From the NCBI GenBank assembly GCA_019115825.1, contig DXCV01000046.1:1-64000 (forward strand): a stretch of 64,000 nucleotides of DNA, in the 5' to 3' direction. Below the pieces are notes generated by a model that saw only the letters and a program-made list of their open reading frames with translations, searched no databases and was not told where the DNA came from. Source of the DNA: Candidatus Bacteroides pullicola. Its GTDB lineage: Bacteria > Bacteroidota > Bacteroidia > Bacteroidales > Bacteroidaceae. Every line of letters begins with the position of its first letter. The stretch's first letter is position 1. Position numbers and translations under genes: made by a program. Below, piece after piece: positions 54,014 to 62,618 of the stretch.

Positions 54014-54939
54014 ATCAGGAACAAAAAAAGAAATGGGGCATCATCTACAACCCCAAAGCAGGCACCCGTAAGGTGCAGAAACGCTGGCAAGAGATCAAGG
54101 ACTACATGGACAGCCAAGGCGTAGCATACGACTACATACAGTCCGAAGGCTTCGGCTCGGTGGAACGCCTAGCAGGCATCCTGGCCGAAAACGGCTACCG
54201 CACCATCGTCATTGTGGGCGGCGACGGCGCCTTGAACGACGCCATCAACGGCATCATGCACGCGCAGGCCGAGGCGAAGGAAGACATCGCCCTGGGCATC
54301 ATCCCCAACGGCATCGGCAACGACTTCGCCGACTATTGGGAAATCAGCAGCGAATATAAGGAAGCGGTGGACTGCCTCGTCCGCGGACGCCGCCGCAAAA
54401 TAGACGTGGGCACGTGCAGCTACTACGACGGACAGAAACACGTGACGCGCTACTTCCTCAACGCCATCAACATCGGCCTGGGAGCCAGCATTGTAAAGAT
54501 CACCGATGAATGCAAACGCTTCTGGGGCGTGAAATACCTGTCGTACTTCATGGCTTTCCTCTCGCTCATCTTCAAGCGGAAGCTGTATCGCACGCATCTG
54601 AAAATCAACGACGAGCACATCCGTGGGCGCATCATGACCGTCTGCATCGGCAGCGCCTCGGGCTACGGCCAACTGCCCAGCGCAGTGCCCTACAACGGCT
54701 GGCTGGACGTCTCCGTCATCCATCGTCCGGAACTGCGCCAACTGTGGGGAGGCCTGTGGATGCTCATCCAGGGACGCATCCTGAACCACAAGCTGGTGAA
54801 ACCCTTCCGCACCCGCCAGGTGAAGGTGCTTCGCGCCCGCAACGCCGCGGTAGACCTGGACGGCCGCATCCTGCAAGAACGGCACTTCCCGCTGAACATC
54901 GGGATTCTGCACGAGGCCATCACACTGATAATTCCGTGA
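54010..54939 (+). CDS. Diacylglycerol kinase-family lipid kinase
   Basis: 309 residues from ATG 54010. Signatures: IIYNPKAGTRKVQKRW at the start, IVIVGGDGALNDAINGIM (GGDGT-type nucleotide motif) and LGIIPNGIGNDFADYW. This is the DagK/YegS/LCB5 fold that phosphorylates lipids such as diacylglycerol or sphingoid bases. Bacteroides make sphingolipids, so a sphingosine-kinase-like role is possible. Translationally coupled to miaA. Confidence 0.92.
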   Translation: MNQEQKKKWGIIYNPKAGTRKVQKRWQEIKDYMDSQGVAYDYIQSEGFGSVERLAGILAENGYRTIVIVGGDGALNDAINGIMHAQAEAKEDIALGIIPNGIGNDFADYWEISSEYKEAVDCLVRGRRRKIDVGTCSYYDGQKHVTRYFLNAINIGLGASIVKITDECKRFWGVKYLSYFMAFLSLIFKRKLYRTHLKINDEHIRGRIMTVCIGSASGYGQLPSAVPYNGWLDVSVIHRPELRQLWGGLWMLIQGRILNHKLVKPFRTRQVKVLRARNAAVDLDGRILQERHFPLNIGILHEAITLIIP

Positions 54940-54992
54940 AAAAAGCCTCCGCACATTGGAAGATTATTACTAACTTTGCAAGAAACAAAAGT

Positions 54993-55244
54993 ATGACAAC
55001 AATGGAACTTACCATCTATAAAATGGAATTGCTTCGAGAAATCATCAACAACTTCAACTCAGAGAAAGCACTCAGCAGACTGGGTACCGCATGCCATCTG
55101 ATTAAAAGCGAAGAAGCGATAGGCAATCTGCCAACTATGCCTGCTTATCTGCTGGAACAATTGCTTAATGCAGCCCTACAGGAAGATGCAAAAGGACTGA
55201 GCATCAGTGACGAAGAAATGGAACAGGAGATACTATCATGGTAA
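54993..55244 (+). CDS. Putative antitoxin of a RelE/ParE-type pair
   Basis: 83 residues (second ATG 55002). Helical (ELTIYKMELLREIINNFNSE), with a C-terminal DEEMEQEILSW tail. It overlaps the toxin gene by seven bases, the hallmark arrangement of antitoxin-toxin operons. The family is not certain from sequence alone. A TAACTTTG -7 element at 54971-54978 gives a leader of only a few bases. Antitoxins of this type usually repress their own promoter. Confidence 0.7.
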   Translation: MTTMELTIYKMELLREIINNFNSEKALSRLGTACHLIKSEEAIGNLPTMPAYLLEQLLNAALQEDAKGLSISDEEMEQEILSW

Positions 55245-55555
55245 TCAAATGGTCTTCTTTGGCTCGACTGAGCCTGAAAGAAATCTATCAGTTTTATTTG
55301 CCAAATACTGGCAAAGAGAAAGCACGCAACATCGTGAGTGAACTGAAAAGAGAAACACGCTATCTTCTTATCTTCCCAGAAATGGGACAAAAAGAACCAG
55401 AAGAAATTCAGATTCACAACTACCGATACATTGTCAAAGGCCATTACAAGATTTACTACATTATCTTCCCTGCCTATATCCTTATTGGACCTATATGGGA
55501 TACTAGACGGAATCCAGACTCGTTAAAAAAACTATTGAATAGCACAGTACTTTGA
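55238..55555 (+). CDS. RelE/ParE-superfamily toxin
   Basis: 105 residues. The fold pattern fits ParE/RelE: IKWSSLARLSLKEIYQFYLP at the start, ARNIVSELKRETRYLLIFPE, then YRYIVKGHYKIYYIIFPAYI and IWDTRRNPDSL (basic C-terminal motif). ParE members poison gyrase, RelE members cut mRNA on the ribosome; the YR..VKG..KIYY pattern favours ParE. Overlaps the antitoxin gene. Confidence 0.88.
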   Translation: MVIKWSSLARLSLKEIYQFYLPNTGKEKARNIVSELKRETRYLLIFPEMGQKEPEEIQIHNYRYIVKGHYKIYYIIFPAYILIGPIWDTRRNPDSLKKLLNSTVL

Positions 55556-55648
55556 TGGCACCTGGAACATTTTTCTCCCCGCTGCTGTGATTATCTGCAA
55601 TCTACTACGACTAATCGTGCAAAACAACTATTTAAACCAAATAGAATT

Positions 55649-58486
55649 ATGAGAAAGTTAACACGTACACTTTGGCTGGTAGCACTGATTTTGTGCTGCA
55701 GCCTGCAACAGGCAGCCGCCCAGATGCAGCTGCCGCCGCTGCCGGTGGACAAGAACGTCCGCATCGGCAAGTTAGACAACGGACTGACGTACTACATCCG
55801 TCACAACGAGAAACCCGAGAACCGCGTGGAGTTCTACATAGCACAGAAGGTAGGCTCCATCCTTGAAGAACCCCAACAGCGCGGCCTGGCCCACTTCCTG
55901 GAGCACATGGCCTTCAACGGCACGAAGAACTTCCCCGGCGACGAACGTGGATTGGGCATCGTGCAGTGGTGCGAATCGAAGGGCATAAAGTTCGGCACCA
56001 ACCTCAACGCCTACACCGCCGTGGACGAGACGGTATATAATATAGAGAATGTGCCCAGCACCGACGCCGCCATCGTGGACTCCTGCCTGCTCATCCTGCA
56101 CGACTGGAGCAACGCCATCCTGCTGGCCGACAAGGAGATTGACAAGGAGCGCGGCGTCATCCGCGAGGAGTGGCGCAGCCGCAACGTCGGCATGCTCCGC
56201 CTCTACACCGACGCACAGGCCACGTTCTACCCCGACTCGAAGTACAGCGACTGTATGCCCATCGGCAGCATCGACGTCATCAACAACTTCCCCTACCAGG
56301 ACATCCGCGACTACTATGCCAAGTGGTATCGCCCCGACCTGCAAGGCATCATCGTGGTGGGTGACATCGACGTGGACCAGATGGAGCAGAAGATAAAGAC
56401 GCTCTTCGCCGACATCCAGCTGCCGGAGAACCGCGCCGAACGCATCTGGTATCCCGTGCCCGACAACGAGGAGCCCATTGTCTACATCGGCAAGGACAAG
56501 GAAATCGACATGCCTTTGGTGGACATCTACTTCAAGCACGATGCCACGCCGGACAGCATCAAGGGCACCGTCATGTACCTGGCCCAAAACTACATGCTGA
56601 ACGCCATCTCCACCATGCTGAACGAACGCTTCAGCGAACTGGCACAGTCGGCCAACCCGCCCTTCAACATGGCCTTCTGCTCGCCGGACGGCGACTTCTT
56701 CCTGAGCGGAACGAAGAAAGCCTTCAACGTCACCGCCTACACCAAGGACGACGGCCTCTCCAACGGCCTGAAGGTGCTGCTGCAGGAAGTGGAGCGTGTG
56801 CGCCGCCACGGCTTCACCGAGAGCGAATATGCCCGTGCCCGTGCCAACATCCTGCAACAACTGGAATCGCAATACAATGAGCGCGAGAAGACCAACAACA
56901 TGGCCTACGTCAACCAGTGCCTGCAACACTTCCTGCACGCCGAACCCATGCCCGGCATCGAATATGAATACGCCACGCTGAACCAACTGGCACCGAACAT
57001 CCCCGTGCAAGCCATCAACCAAGTAGCCCAGCAGCTGATTACAAACAACAACCAGGCCGTCTTCATCGCCGCTCCCGACAAGGAAGGCGTGGTCATCCCC
57101 ACGAAGGAGGAAGTCATCGCCGACCTCAAGGCCATGCCTACGCTGCAAGTGGAAGCCTATGTGGACAAGGTGTCCAACGAGCCCCTCATCAAGGAAGCTC
57201 CCCAAGGCGGCAAGATTGTCAGCCAGAAGGACAACGCCCTGTTCGGCACCACGGAACTGACGCTGAGCAACGGCATCAAGGTCTACGTGAAGAAGACCGA
57301 CTTCAAAGCCGATGAAATCCGCATGCAAGGCTTCAGCCTGGGCGGCACGAGCCTCTTCGATGCAGCCGACAAACTGAACTACTCCACCATGAACGGCGTG
57401 GTAGACGCAGGCGGTGCCGGCAACTTCAGCAACGTCGAGCTGACCAAGCTGCTGGCCGGCAAGAAAGTAAGCGTCACCGCCACCGTGGGCAGCACGCAGG
57501 AGAACGTCAACGGCAGCTGCTCGCCCAAGGACTTCGAGACGATGATGCAGCTGACTTACCTCTACCTGACGCAGCCCCGCAAGGACGAGGAAGCCTTCGC
57601 CTCCTTCAAGAACCGCCTGAAAGCCCAGCTGGAGAGTGCCGAGGCCAATCCGCTCTCTGCCTTCAGCGACACCCTGAGCTACGAGTTGCAAGGCCACAAC
57701 GCGCGTTACCTCAACCTGAAGGCCGCTATGGTGGACCAGATGGACTACGACCGCATCCTCGAACTGTACAAGCAAGCCTTTGCCGACTGCGGTGACTTCC
57801 AGTTCATCCTCGTGGGCAACGCCGAACTGGATTCCATCAAGCCCTACATTGAGACGTACCTCGGCGCCCTGCCCGCCACCAATGCCAAGCAGACCTACAA
57901 CAAGGCCAACCTGCTGACCATCGCCAAGGGCACGAAGGAGAACATCTTCGCCAAGGAACAGCAGACCCCGATGGCCACCGTCGCCATGATCATCAACGGC
58001 AACGTGGAATATAACCTGCGCAACTACGTCCTCCTCAGCGTCCTCAACCAAGCCCTCGACATGGTTTATACCGAGGAAATCCGCGAGAAAGAAGGCGGCA
58101 CGTATGGCGTCAGCACCTTCGGACAGTTGGGCAGCGAGCAGCAGAACGCCATCCTGCAGATTGTCTACCAGACCGACCCCGCCAAGTTCGAGCACCTGAA
58201 CGGCATCATCGTCAGCCTGTTGGACAAGATGGCCCAGGAAGGTCCGTCGGCTGAGCAAATGCAGAAGATCAAGGAGTACATGCTGAAGAAGCATGCCGAC
58301 AACCAGAAGGAGAACTCCTACTGGATGAACAACATCAAGGAAGTGCTCTACACCGGCCAGGACATGACGAAGGACTACGAAGCCCTCGTCAACGGCATCA
58401 CGGCACAAGACGTAGCCAAGTTTGCCACCGACCTGCTGAAGCAAGGCAACAAGCTGACGGTGGTGATGACCGTGCCCGAGAAATAA
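55649..58486 (+). CDS. M16 family zinc metallopeptidase (pitrilysin/PqqL-like)
   Basis: 945 residues. A signal peptide (LWLVALILCCSLQQAAAQ) is followed by an active M16 domain with LAHFLEHMAFNGTKNFPGDE (inverted HxxEH zinc motif, about residues 83-102), and a second, catalytically inactive M16-like half (DNALFGTTELTLSNGIKVYV; EEIREKEGGTYGVSTFGQLG). A periplasmic two-domain peptidase degrading small peptides or damaged proteins is expected. Its length fits PqqL-like enzymes. Confidence 0.94.
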   Translation: MRKLTRTLWLVALILCCSLQQAAAQMQLPPLPVDKNVRIGKLDNGLTYYIRHNEKPENRVEFYIAQKVGSILEEPQQRGLAHFLEHMAFNGTKNFPGDERGLGIVQWCESKGIKFGTNLNAYTAVDETVYNIENVPSTDAAIVDSCLLILHDWSNAILLADKEIDKERGVIREEWRSRNVGMLRLYTDAQATFYPDSKYSDCMPIGSIDVINNFPYQDIRDYYAKWYRPDLQGIIVVGDIDVDQMEQKIKTLFADIQLPENRAERIWYPVPDNEEPIVYIGKDKEIDMPLVDIYFKHDATPDSIKGTVMYLAQNYMLNAISTMLNERFSELAQSANPPFNMAFCSPDGDFFLSGTKKAFNVTAYTKDDGLSNGLKVLLQEVERVRRHGFTESEYARARANILQQLESQYNEREKTNNMAYVNQCLQHFLHAEPMPGIEYEYATLNQLAPNIPVQAINQVAQQLITNNNQAVFIAAPDKEGVVIPTKEEVIADLKAMPTLQVEAYVDKVSNEPLIKEAPQGGKIVSQKDNALFGTTELTLSNGIKVYVKKTDFKADEIRMQGFSLGGTSLFDAADKLNYSTMNGVVDAGGAGNFSNVELTKLLAGKKVSVTATVGSTQENVNGSCSPKDFETMMQLTYLYLTQPRKDEEAFASFKNRLKAQLESAEANPLSAFSDTLSYELQGHNARYLNLKAAMVDQMDYDRILELYKQAFADCGDFQFILVGNAELDSIKPYIETYLGALPATNAKQTYNKANLLTIAKGTKENIFAKEQQTPMATVAMIINGNVEYNLRNYVLLSVLNQALDMVYTEEIREKEGGTYGVSTFGQLGSEQQNAILQIVYQTDPAKFEHLNGIIVSLLDKMAQEGPSAEQMQKIKEYMLKKHADNQKENSYWMNNIKEVLYTGQDMTKDYEALVNGITAQDVAKFATDLLKQGNKLTVVMTVPEK

Positions 58487-58634
58487 AAAGCCCCTCCCCG
58501 CCCCTCCCCCGTGGGGAGGGAGATGGGAGACTGAAGACATAGAGTATATAATATAATGTATATAGTATGAACCCTTAATCGCCTCTCGCCCGGCCTCCCC
58601 TCCCTACGGGGGAGGGGTCGGGAGAGGGGCTTTT
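58486..58634. repeat. C/G-rich inverted-repeat element (MITE-like) between two genes
   Basis: AAAAGCCCCTC (58486-58496) and GAGGGGCTTTT (58624-58634) form the ends. Inside, CCCCTCCCCC...GGGGAGGG on the left mirrors CCCTCCC...GGGGGAGGGG on the right. Each half can also fold alone (CTCCCCC-GTG-GGGGAG). The AT-rich middle has no gene. Its position exactly between a stop and the next start suggests a mobile or REP-like unit. Confidence 0.75.
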
Positions 58635-58639
58635 CATTT

Positions 58640-60127
58640 ATGAACCTCTTCTTAGAACTCCGCCGCCACGGTCGCCTGGCCGACAAACGCCACCCGATGT
58701 ACGAGAAGAGCCGCTTCACGCGGTTCTGGATGTACTTCATGGCCGTGTTTTGGGCAGGCTACCTCATCTTCATCGGCACCACCTTTGCCTTCGGGCTGGA
58801 AGACGCGCCGACGGAACCCTATCACATCCTCAACTCCGGCCTGGTGTTCGTGCTCGCGCTGGACTTCCTGATGCGCTTCCCCTTCCAACGGACGCCCACC
58901 CAGGAGGTGAAGCCCTACCTGCTGCTGCCCGTGCGCCGCAACCGGTTGATTGACTTCCTCCTCATCCGCTCGGGCCTGAGCGGGTTCAACTTCATCTGGC
59001 TCTTCATGTTCCTGCCCTTCGCCCTGCTGACGGTGACGAAGTTCTACGGGCTGTGGGGCGTGCTGACCTACTGCGCGGGCATCTGGCTGCTGATGCTGCT
59101 CAACAACTACTGGTACCTGCTGTGCCGCACACTGCTGGGCGAACGCATCTGGTGGGTGCTGCTGCCCCTCGCCGTCTATGGCGGATTGGGCGTGGGGATG
59201 TTCCTGCCGGAAGACAGCCCCGTGTTCGACTGGTTCCGCGACCTGGGCGAGGGCTTCATCACGGGCAACGCGCCCGCGTTCCTCGGCGTGCTGGCCGCCA
59301 TCGCCCTGCTGTGGTGGGTGGACAGCCGCGTCATCCGCCGCCTCATCTACAGCGAGCTGAACAAGACGGAGGACACCACCGTGGAGGTGAAGAAACTCTC
59401 GGAGTACAAGTTCCTGGACCGCTACGGCATGACGGGCGAATACATGCGCCTGGAGCTGAAGCTGATGCTGCGCAACAAGGTGTGCCGCAAGTCGCTCATC
59501 AGCATCGTCATCGTCATCTTCCTATTCAGCGCGATGATCAGCTTCTGGGACGTCTACCAGATAAGAGACTTCTGGGTGATGTACAACTACGTCATTGTCA
59601 GCCTGCTGGCCTTCTCCACCCTGATGGGCTACGAGGGCAACTACATGGACGGGCTGATGACGCGCCGCGAGTCCCTCTTCGCCCTGTTGCGCGCCAAGTA
59701 TGTGCTCTACAACCTGGTTCTCCTCCTCCCCTTCCTGCTGATGCTGGCGGGCGTGGTGACGGGCAAGCTGTCGCTGCTGCAAATTCTAGGCTGGGGACTG
59801 TTCACGGCGGGAGTCGTCAACTTCGGCTTCTTCCAACTGGCCGTGTACAACAACCGCACCGTGGACCTCAACGCCAAGATGACCAGCCGCAACAACGCCG
59901 GCACGGGCCTGCAACAACTGGCCAGCTTCGGCGCCTTCGCCCTGCCCTGGGTAGTCTACCTGCCGTTGCAGGTCTTCTTCGACAGCACCGTGGCCTACTG
60001 GGGGCTTATCGTCCTCGGCCTCGCCTTCATCCTGACCTCGCGCCTGTGGATAGGCAATGTCTACAAGCGACTGATGCGCCGCCGCTACCAGAACATGGAG
60101 GGCTTCCGCGACAGCCGCCAACGCTGA
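58640..60127 (+). CDS. DUF5687 family ABC transporter permease
   Basis: 495 residues, about 11-12 TM segments (FWMYFMAVFWAGYLIFIGTT; LNNYWYLLCRTLL; SLISIVIVIFLFSAMISFWD). The central soluble loop KKLSEYKFLDRYGMTGEYMR is typical of DUF5687, membrane parts of Bacteroidota exporter-type ABC systems. The ATPase gene at 60320 is its likely partner, separated by the seven-unit 22-bp array. Confidence 0.85.
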   Translation: MNLFLELRRHGRLADKRHPMYEKSRFTRFWMYFMAVFWAGYLIFIGTTFAFGLEDAPTEPYHILNSGLVFVLALDFLMRFPFQRTPTQEVKPYLLLPVRRNRLIDFLLIRSGLSGFNFIWLFMFLPFALLTVTKFYGLWGVLTYCAGIWLLMLLNNYWYLLCRTLLGERIWWVLLPLAVYGGLGVGMFLPEDSPVFDWFRDLGEGFITGNAPAFLGVLAAIALLWWVDSRVIRRLIYSELNKTEDTTVEVKKLSEYKFLDRYGMTGEYMRLELKLMLRNKVCRKSLISIVIVIFLFSAMISFWDVYQIRDFWVMYNYVIVSLLAFSTLMGYEGNYMDGLMTRRESLFALLRAKYVLYNLVLLLPFLLMLAGVVTGKLSLLQILGWGLFTAGVVNFGFFQLAVYNNRTVDLNAKMTSRNNAGTGLQQLASFGAFALPWVVYLPLQVFFDSTVAYWGLIVLGLAFILTSRLWIGNVYKRLMRRRYQNMEGFRDSRQR

Positions 60128-60131
60128 TGCC

Positions 60132-60284
60132 GGTTCCAACGCCGGTGGAACCCGGTTCCAGTAGGGGTGGAACTTGGTTCCAGTACGGGTGGAACCCGGT
60201 TCCAGTACGGGTGGAACGGCGTTACACTACGGATGTAACGGCGTTACACTACGGATGTAACAGCGTTACAGTACGGATGTAACG
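60132..60284. repeat. Seven-unit 22-bp palindrome array with coordinated arm switch
   Basis: Units start at 60132, 60154, 60176, 60198, 60220, 60242 and 60264. Units 1-4 have arms GTTCCA/TGGAAC; units 5-7 have GTTACA/TGTAAC. The C-to-A change in the left arm is matched by the G-to-T change in the right arm, so symmetry is kept. It lies between the DUF5687 permease and its ATPase, inside one likely operon. Confidence 0.93.
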
Positions 60285-60319
60285 CAACCTATATATTCAT
60301 TACATAAAACATATCGCTT

Positions 60320-61051
60320 ATGATAGAAATCAATAACCTAGAAAAGAGCTACGGCTCAAAGAAAGCCATCGACATCGCCCAATACAGCATCGCCGACGGC
60401 GACATGCTGGGCCTGGTGGGCAACAACGGCGCGGGCAAGACCACCCTGTTCCGCCTCATCCTGGACCTGGTGAAGGCCGACACGGGCACGGTGGCCATCG
60501 CCGGGACGGACGTCACCCGCACCGAGGACTGGAAGGACATCACCGGCGCCTACATCGACGACGGCTTCCTCATCGACTACCTCACACCCGAGGAATACTT
60601 CTACTTCATCGGCCGCATGTATGGGCTGAAGAAAGAAGAAGTGGACGAACGCCTGCAACCCTTCGACCGCTTCATGAACGGCGAGGTGCTGGGCCAGAAG
60701 AAGTTCATCCGCAACTACTCCATGGGCAACAAGCAGAAGATTGGCATCATCTCCGCCATGCTGCACCATCCGCAACTGCTCATTCTGGACGAGCCGTTCA
60801 ACTTCCTCGACCCCTCCAGCCAGGCCATCATCAAGCACCTGCTGCGGGCGTACAACGAGGAGCACCACGCCACCGTCCTCATCTCCAGCCACAACCTGAA
60901 CCACACGGTGGACATCTGTCCGCGCATCGCCCTGCTGGAGCACGGCGTCATCCTGCGCGACATCGACAACCGCGACGGCCAGGCGGAACAGGAACTGGAG
61001 GACTACTTCAACCTGCGAGCCGAAGGCGAGCCAGCTCTTAATGAAGAATGA
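60320..61051 (+). CDS. ABC transporter ATP-binding protein (partner of DUF5687 permease)
   Basis: 243 residues. Walker A LVGNNGAGKTTLFRLI (about residues 33-48), signature NYSMGNKQKIGIIS (degenerate), Walker B LLILDEPFNFLDPSSQAI, His switch SSHNLNH. Best fit is the ABC-2 exporter ATPases. Its position after the DUF5687 permease supports a shared exporter. A NlpC/P60 gene follows after 50 bases. Confidence 0.93.
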   Translation: MIEINNLEKSYGSKKAIDIAQYSIADGDMLGLVGNNGAGKTTLFRLILDLVKADTGTVAIAGTDVTRTEDWKDITGAYIDDGFLIDYLTPEEYFYFIGRMYGLKKEEVDERLQPFDRFMNGEVLGQKKFIRNYSMGNKQKIGIISAMLHHPQLLILDEPFNFLDPSSQAIIKHLLRAYNEEHHATVLISSHNLNHTVDICPRIALLEHGVILRDIDNRDGQAEQELEDYFNLRAEGEPALNEE

Positions 61052-61101
61052 AGAATTGAGAATGAAGAATCATCCCTTGACGGGGATAATCCGACCTCCT
61101 T

Positions 61102-61599
61102 ATGAAACGCCTCTTCCCCCTGCTCCTCCTCGCCCTCTGCCTGACGGGCTGCCGCACCGCCGCGCCCCCGTTGGACTATCGCGCCCTGGTTCGCGCCGCC
61201 GACCGTCTGGGTGTGGACATCGGTCCCAAGGACCACCACGCCCTCTACCTGGAGGCCGCCGAATGGATAGGCACGCCCTACCGCAGCGGCGGACAGAGCC
61301 GCCGGGGCACGGACTGTTCGGGCTTCGTGCGCCAGGTGTACAAGGTTGCCTACGACATCGACCTGCCCCGCAGCACCGACCGGCAGATGGATGCCACGCG
61401 CCGGGTCCGCCGAGGCAAATTGCGCGAAGGTGACCTGGTCTTCTTCCACGGACGGAAGCGCCGCCGCGTCAGCCACGTGGGCATCTACCTGAAGGACGGC
61501 AAGTTTGTCCACGCCAGCACCAGCCGTGGCGTCATGGTCAGCCGCCTCAGCGAGGACTATTGGGACGAACACTGGATGCGGGGCGGACGCGTCCACTAA
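61102..61599 (+). CDS. NlpC/P60 (C40) cell-wall hydrolase lipoprotein
   Basis: 165 residues. Lipobox LCLTGC (about residue 15). The C40 peptidase core has the catalytic Cys in GTDCSGFVRQVYKVAY (about 71-86), the His in VSHVGIYLKDGKFVHAS, and a short tail. It cleaves peptide cross-links or stem peptides in peptidoglycan. Compact, without SH3 domains. The GumN-like gene follows after 26 bases. Confidence 0.92.
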   Translation: MKRLFPLLLLALCLTGCRTAAPPLDYRALVRAADRLGVDIGPKDHHALYLEAAEWIGTPYRSGGQSRRGTDCSGFVRQVYKVAYDIDLPRSTDRQMDATRRVRRGKLREGDLVFFHGRKRRRVSHVGIYLKDGKFVHASTSRGVMVSRLSEDYWDEHWMRGGRVH

Positions 61600-61625
61600 C
61601 CATTTATCATTAACCACTTATCATT

Positions 61626-62507
61626 ATGAAACGATTCATCACCCTCCTTCTGGTCGTTGCAGCCACGCTGGGCGCCCAGGCACAATTACTCTGGAAAGTA
61701 TCGGGCAACGGGCTCGACAAACCTTCGTACCTCTTCGGCACGTACCACCTCGCCTCCCTCGGCATCAAGGACAGCATCGCCGCCCTGCCGCAGGTGCAAC
61801 AAGACGTGCAACAAGTGTATGGCGAAATCATCATGGCCGACATGATGAAACCCGAAACGCTGATGAAGATGCAGCAACAGATGATGCTGCCCGCCGACAC
61901 CATGCTGAAGAGCCTCTTCACCCCCGAAGAGTTCACGGTGGTGACCCAGGCCGTAAAGGAATACCTCCAGGTGGACATCGCCCTGCTGGACCGCATGAAG
62001 CCCGCCGCCCTGACGCAGCAACTCACCGTGCTGTTCTACCTGAAGCACACGCCGGGCTACAACCCGCAAGAACTGCTGGACGCCTCCTTCCAGCAGGACG
62101 CCACGAAGGCCGGCAAGAAGGTGGGCGGACTGGAGACGGTACAGTCGCAGATGGACATCCTCTTCAACAAACCGCTCCGCCGCCAGGCCGAAGACCTGTA
62201 CTGCTTCCTCAGCAATCCCGCCAAGGCTGAACGCCAGGCCAAGGAACTCATCGCCGCCTACGCCGCGCAGGACCTGGACACGGTGCTCCGCCTGATGGAG
62301 GAAAAGGAAGGCACCAAGTGCGACCCCACGCCCGAAGAGATGGCGCAACTGCTGTACGACCGCAACCACAACTGGGTGGGCCAAATGCCGGACATCATGC
62401 AGGCCGCGCCTACGCTGTTCGTCATCGGCGCCGGACACCTGCCGGGGGAACAGGGACTCGTCAAGCTGTTGCAAGGGAAAGGATATACGGTAGAACCTTT
62501 GAAGTAA
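61626..62507 (+). CDS. TraB/GumN family exported protein
   Basis: 293 residues. A signal peptide (ITLLLVVAATLGAQAQ) and the TraB/GumN pattern: LLWKVSGNGLDKPSYLFGTY with the GTYH motif, and a C-terminal NWVGQMPDIMQAAPTLFVIG, then GAGHLPGEQGLVKLL (the second GxGHL motif). Relatives are the metalloprotease-like TIKI proteins, so a hydrolase is possible. It is followed by an inverted repeat and the HAD fusion gene. Confidence 0.9.
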   Translation: MKRFITLLLVVAATLGAQAQLLWKVSGNGLDKPSYLFGTYHLASLGIKDSIAALPQVQQDVQQVYGEIIMADMMKPETLMKMQQQMMLPADTMLKSLFTPEEFTVVTQAVKEYLQVDIALLDRMKPAALTQQLTVLFYLKHTPGYNPQELLDASFQQDATKAGKKVGGLETVQSQMDILFNKPLRRQAEDLYCFLSNPAKAERQAKELIAAYAAQDLDTVLRLMEEKEGTKCDPTPEEMAQLLYDRNHNWVGQMPDIMQAAPTLFVIGAGHLPGEQGLVKLLQGKGYTVEPLK

Positions 62508-62517
62508 TAAAATAATC

Positions 62518-62597
62518 TTTTAGACGCGGATTGAGCGGATGATGCGGATCTCTTCTATATTATTAATCCGCACAATCCGCATCATCCGCGTCTAAAA
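62518..62597. repeat. Intergenic inverted-repeat element with 14-bp perfect arms
   Basis: TTTTAGACGCGGAT (62518-62531) pairs with ATCCGCGTCTAAAA (62584-62597). Inside, GCGGATGATGCGGAT (62535-62549) pairs with ATCCGCATCATCCGC (62575-62589). The repeated GCGGAT words parallel the GCAGAT words of the element at 5-108, so the two belong to one structural type. Confidence 0.85.
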
Positions 62598-62618
62598 AAT
62601 CAAGCCACAAACCACTAT

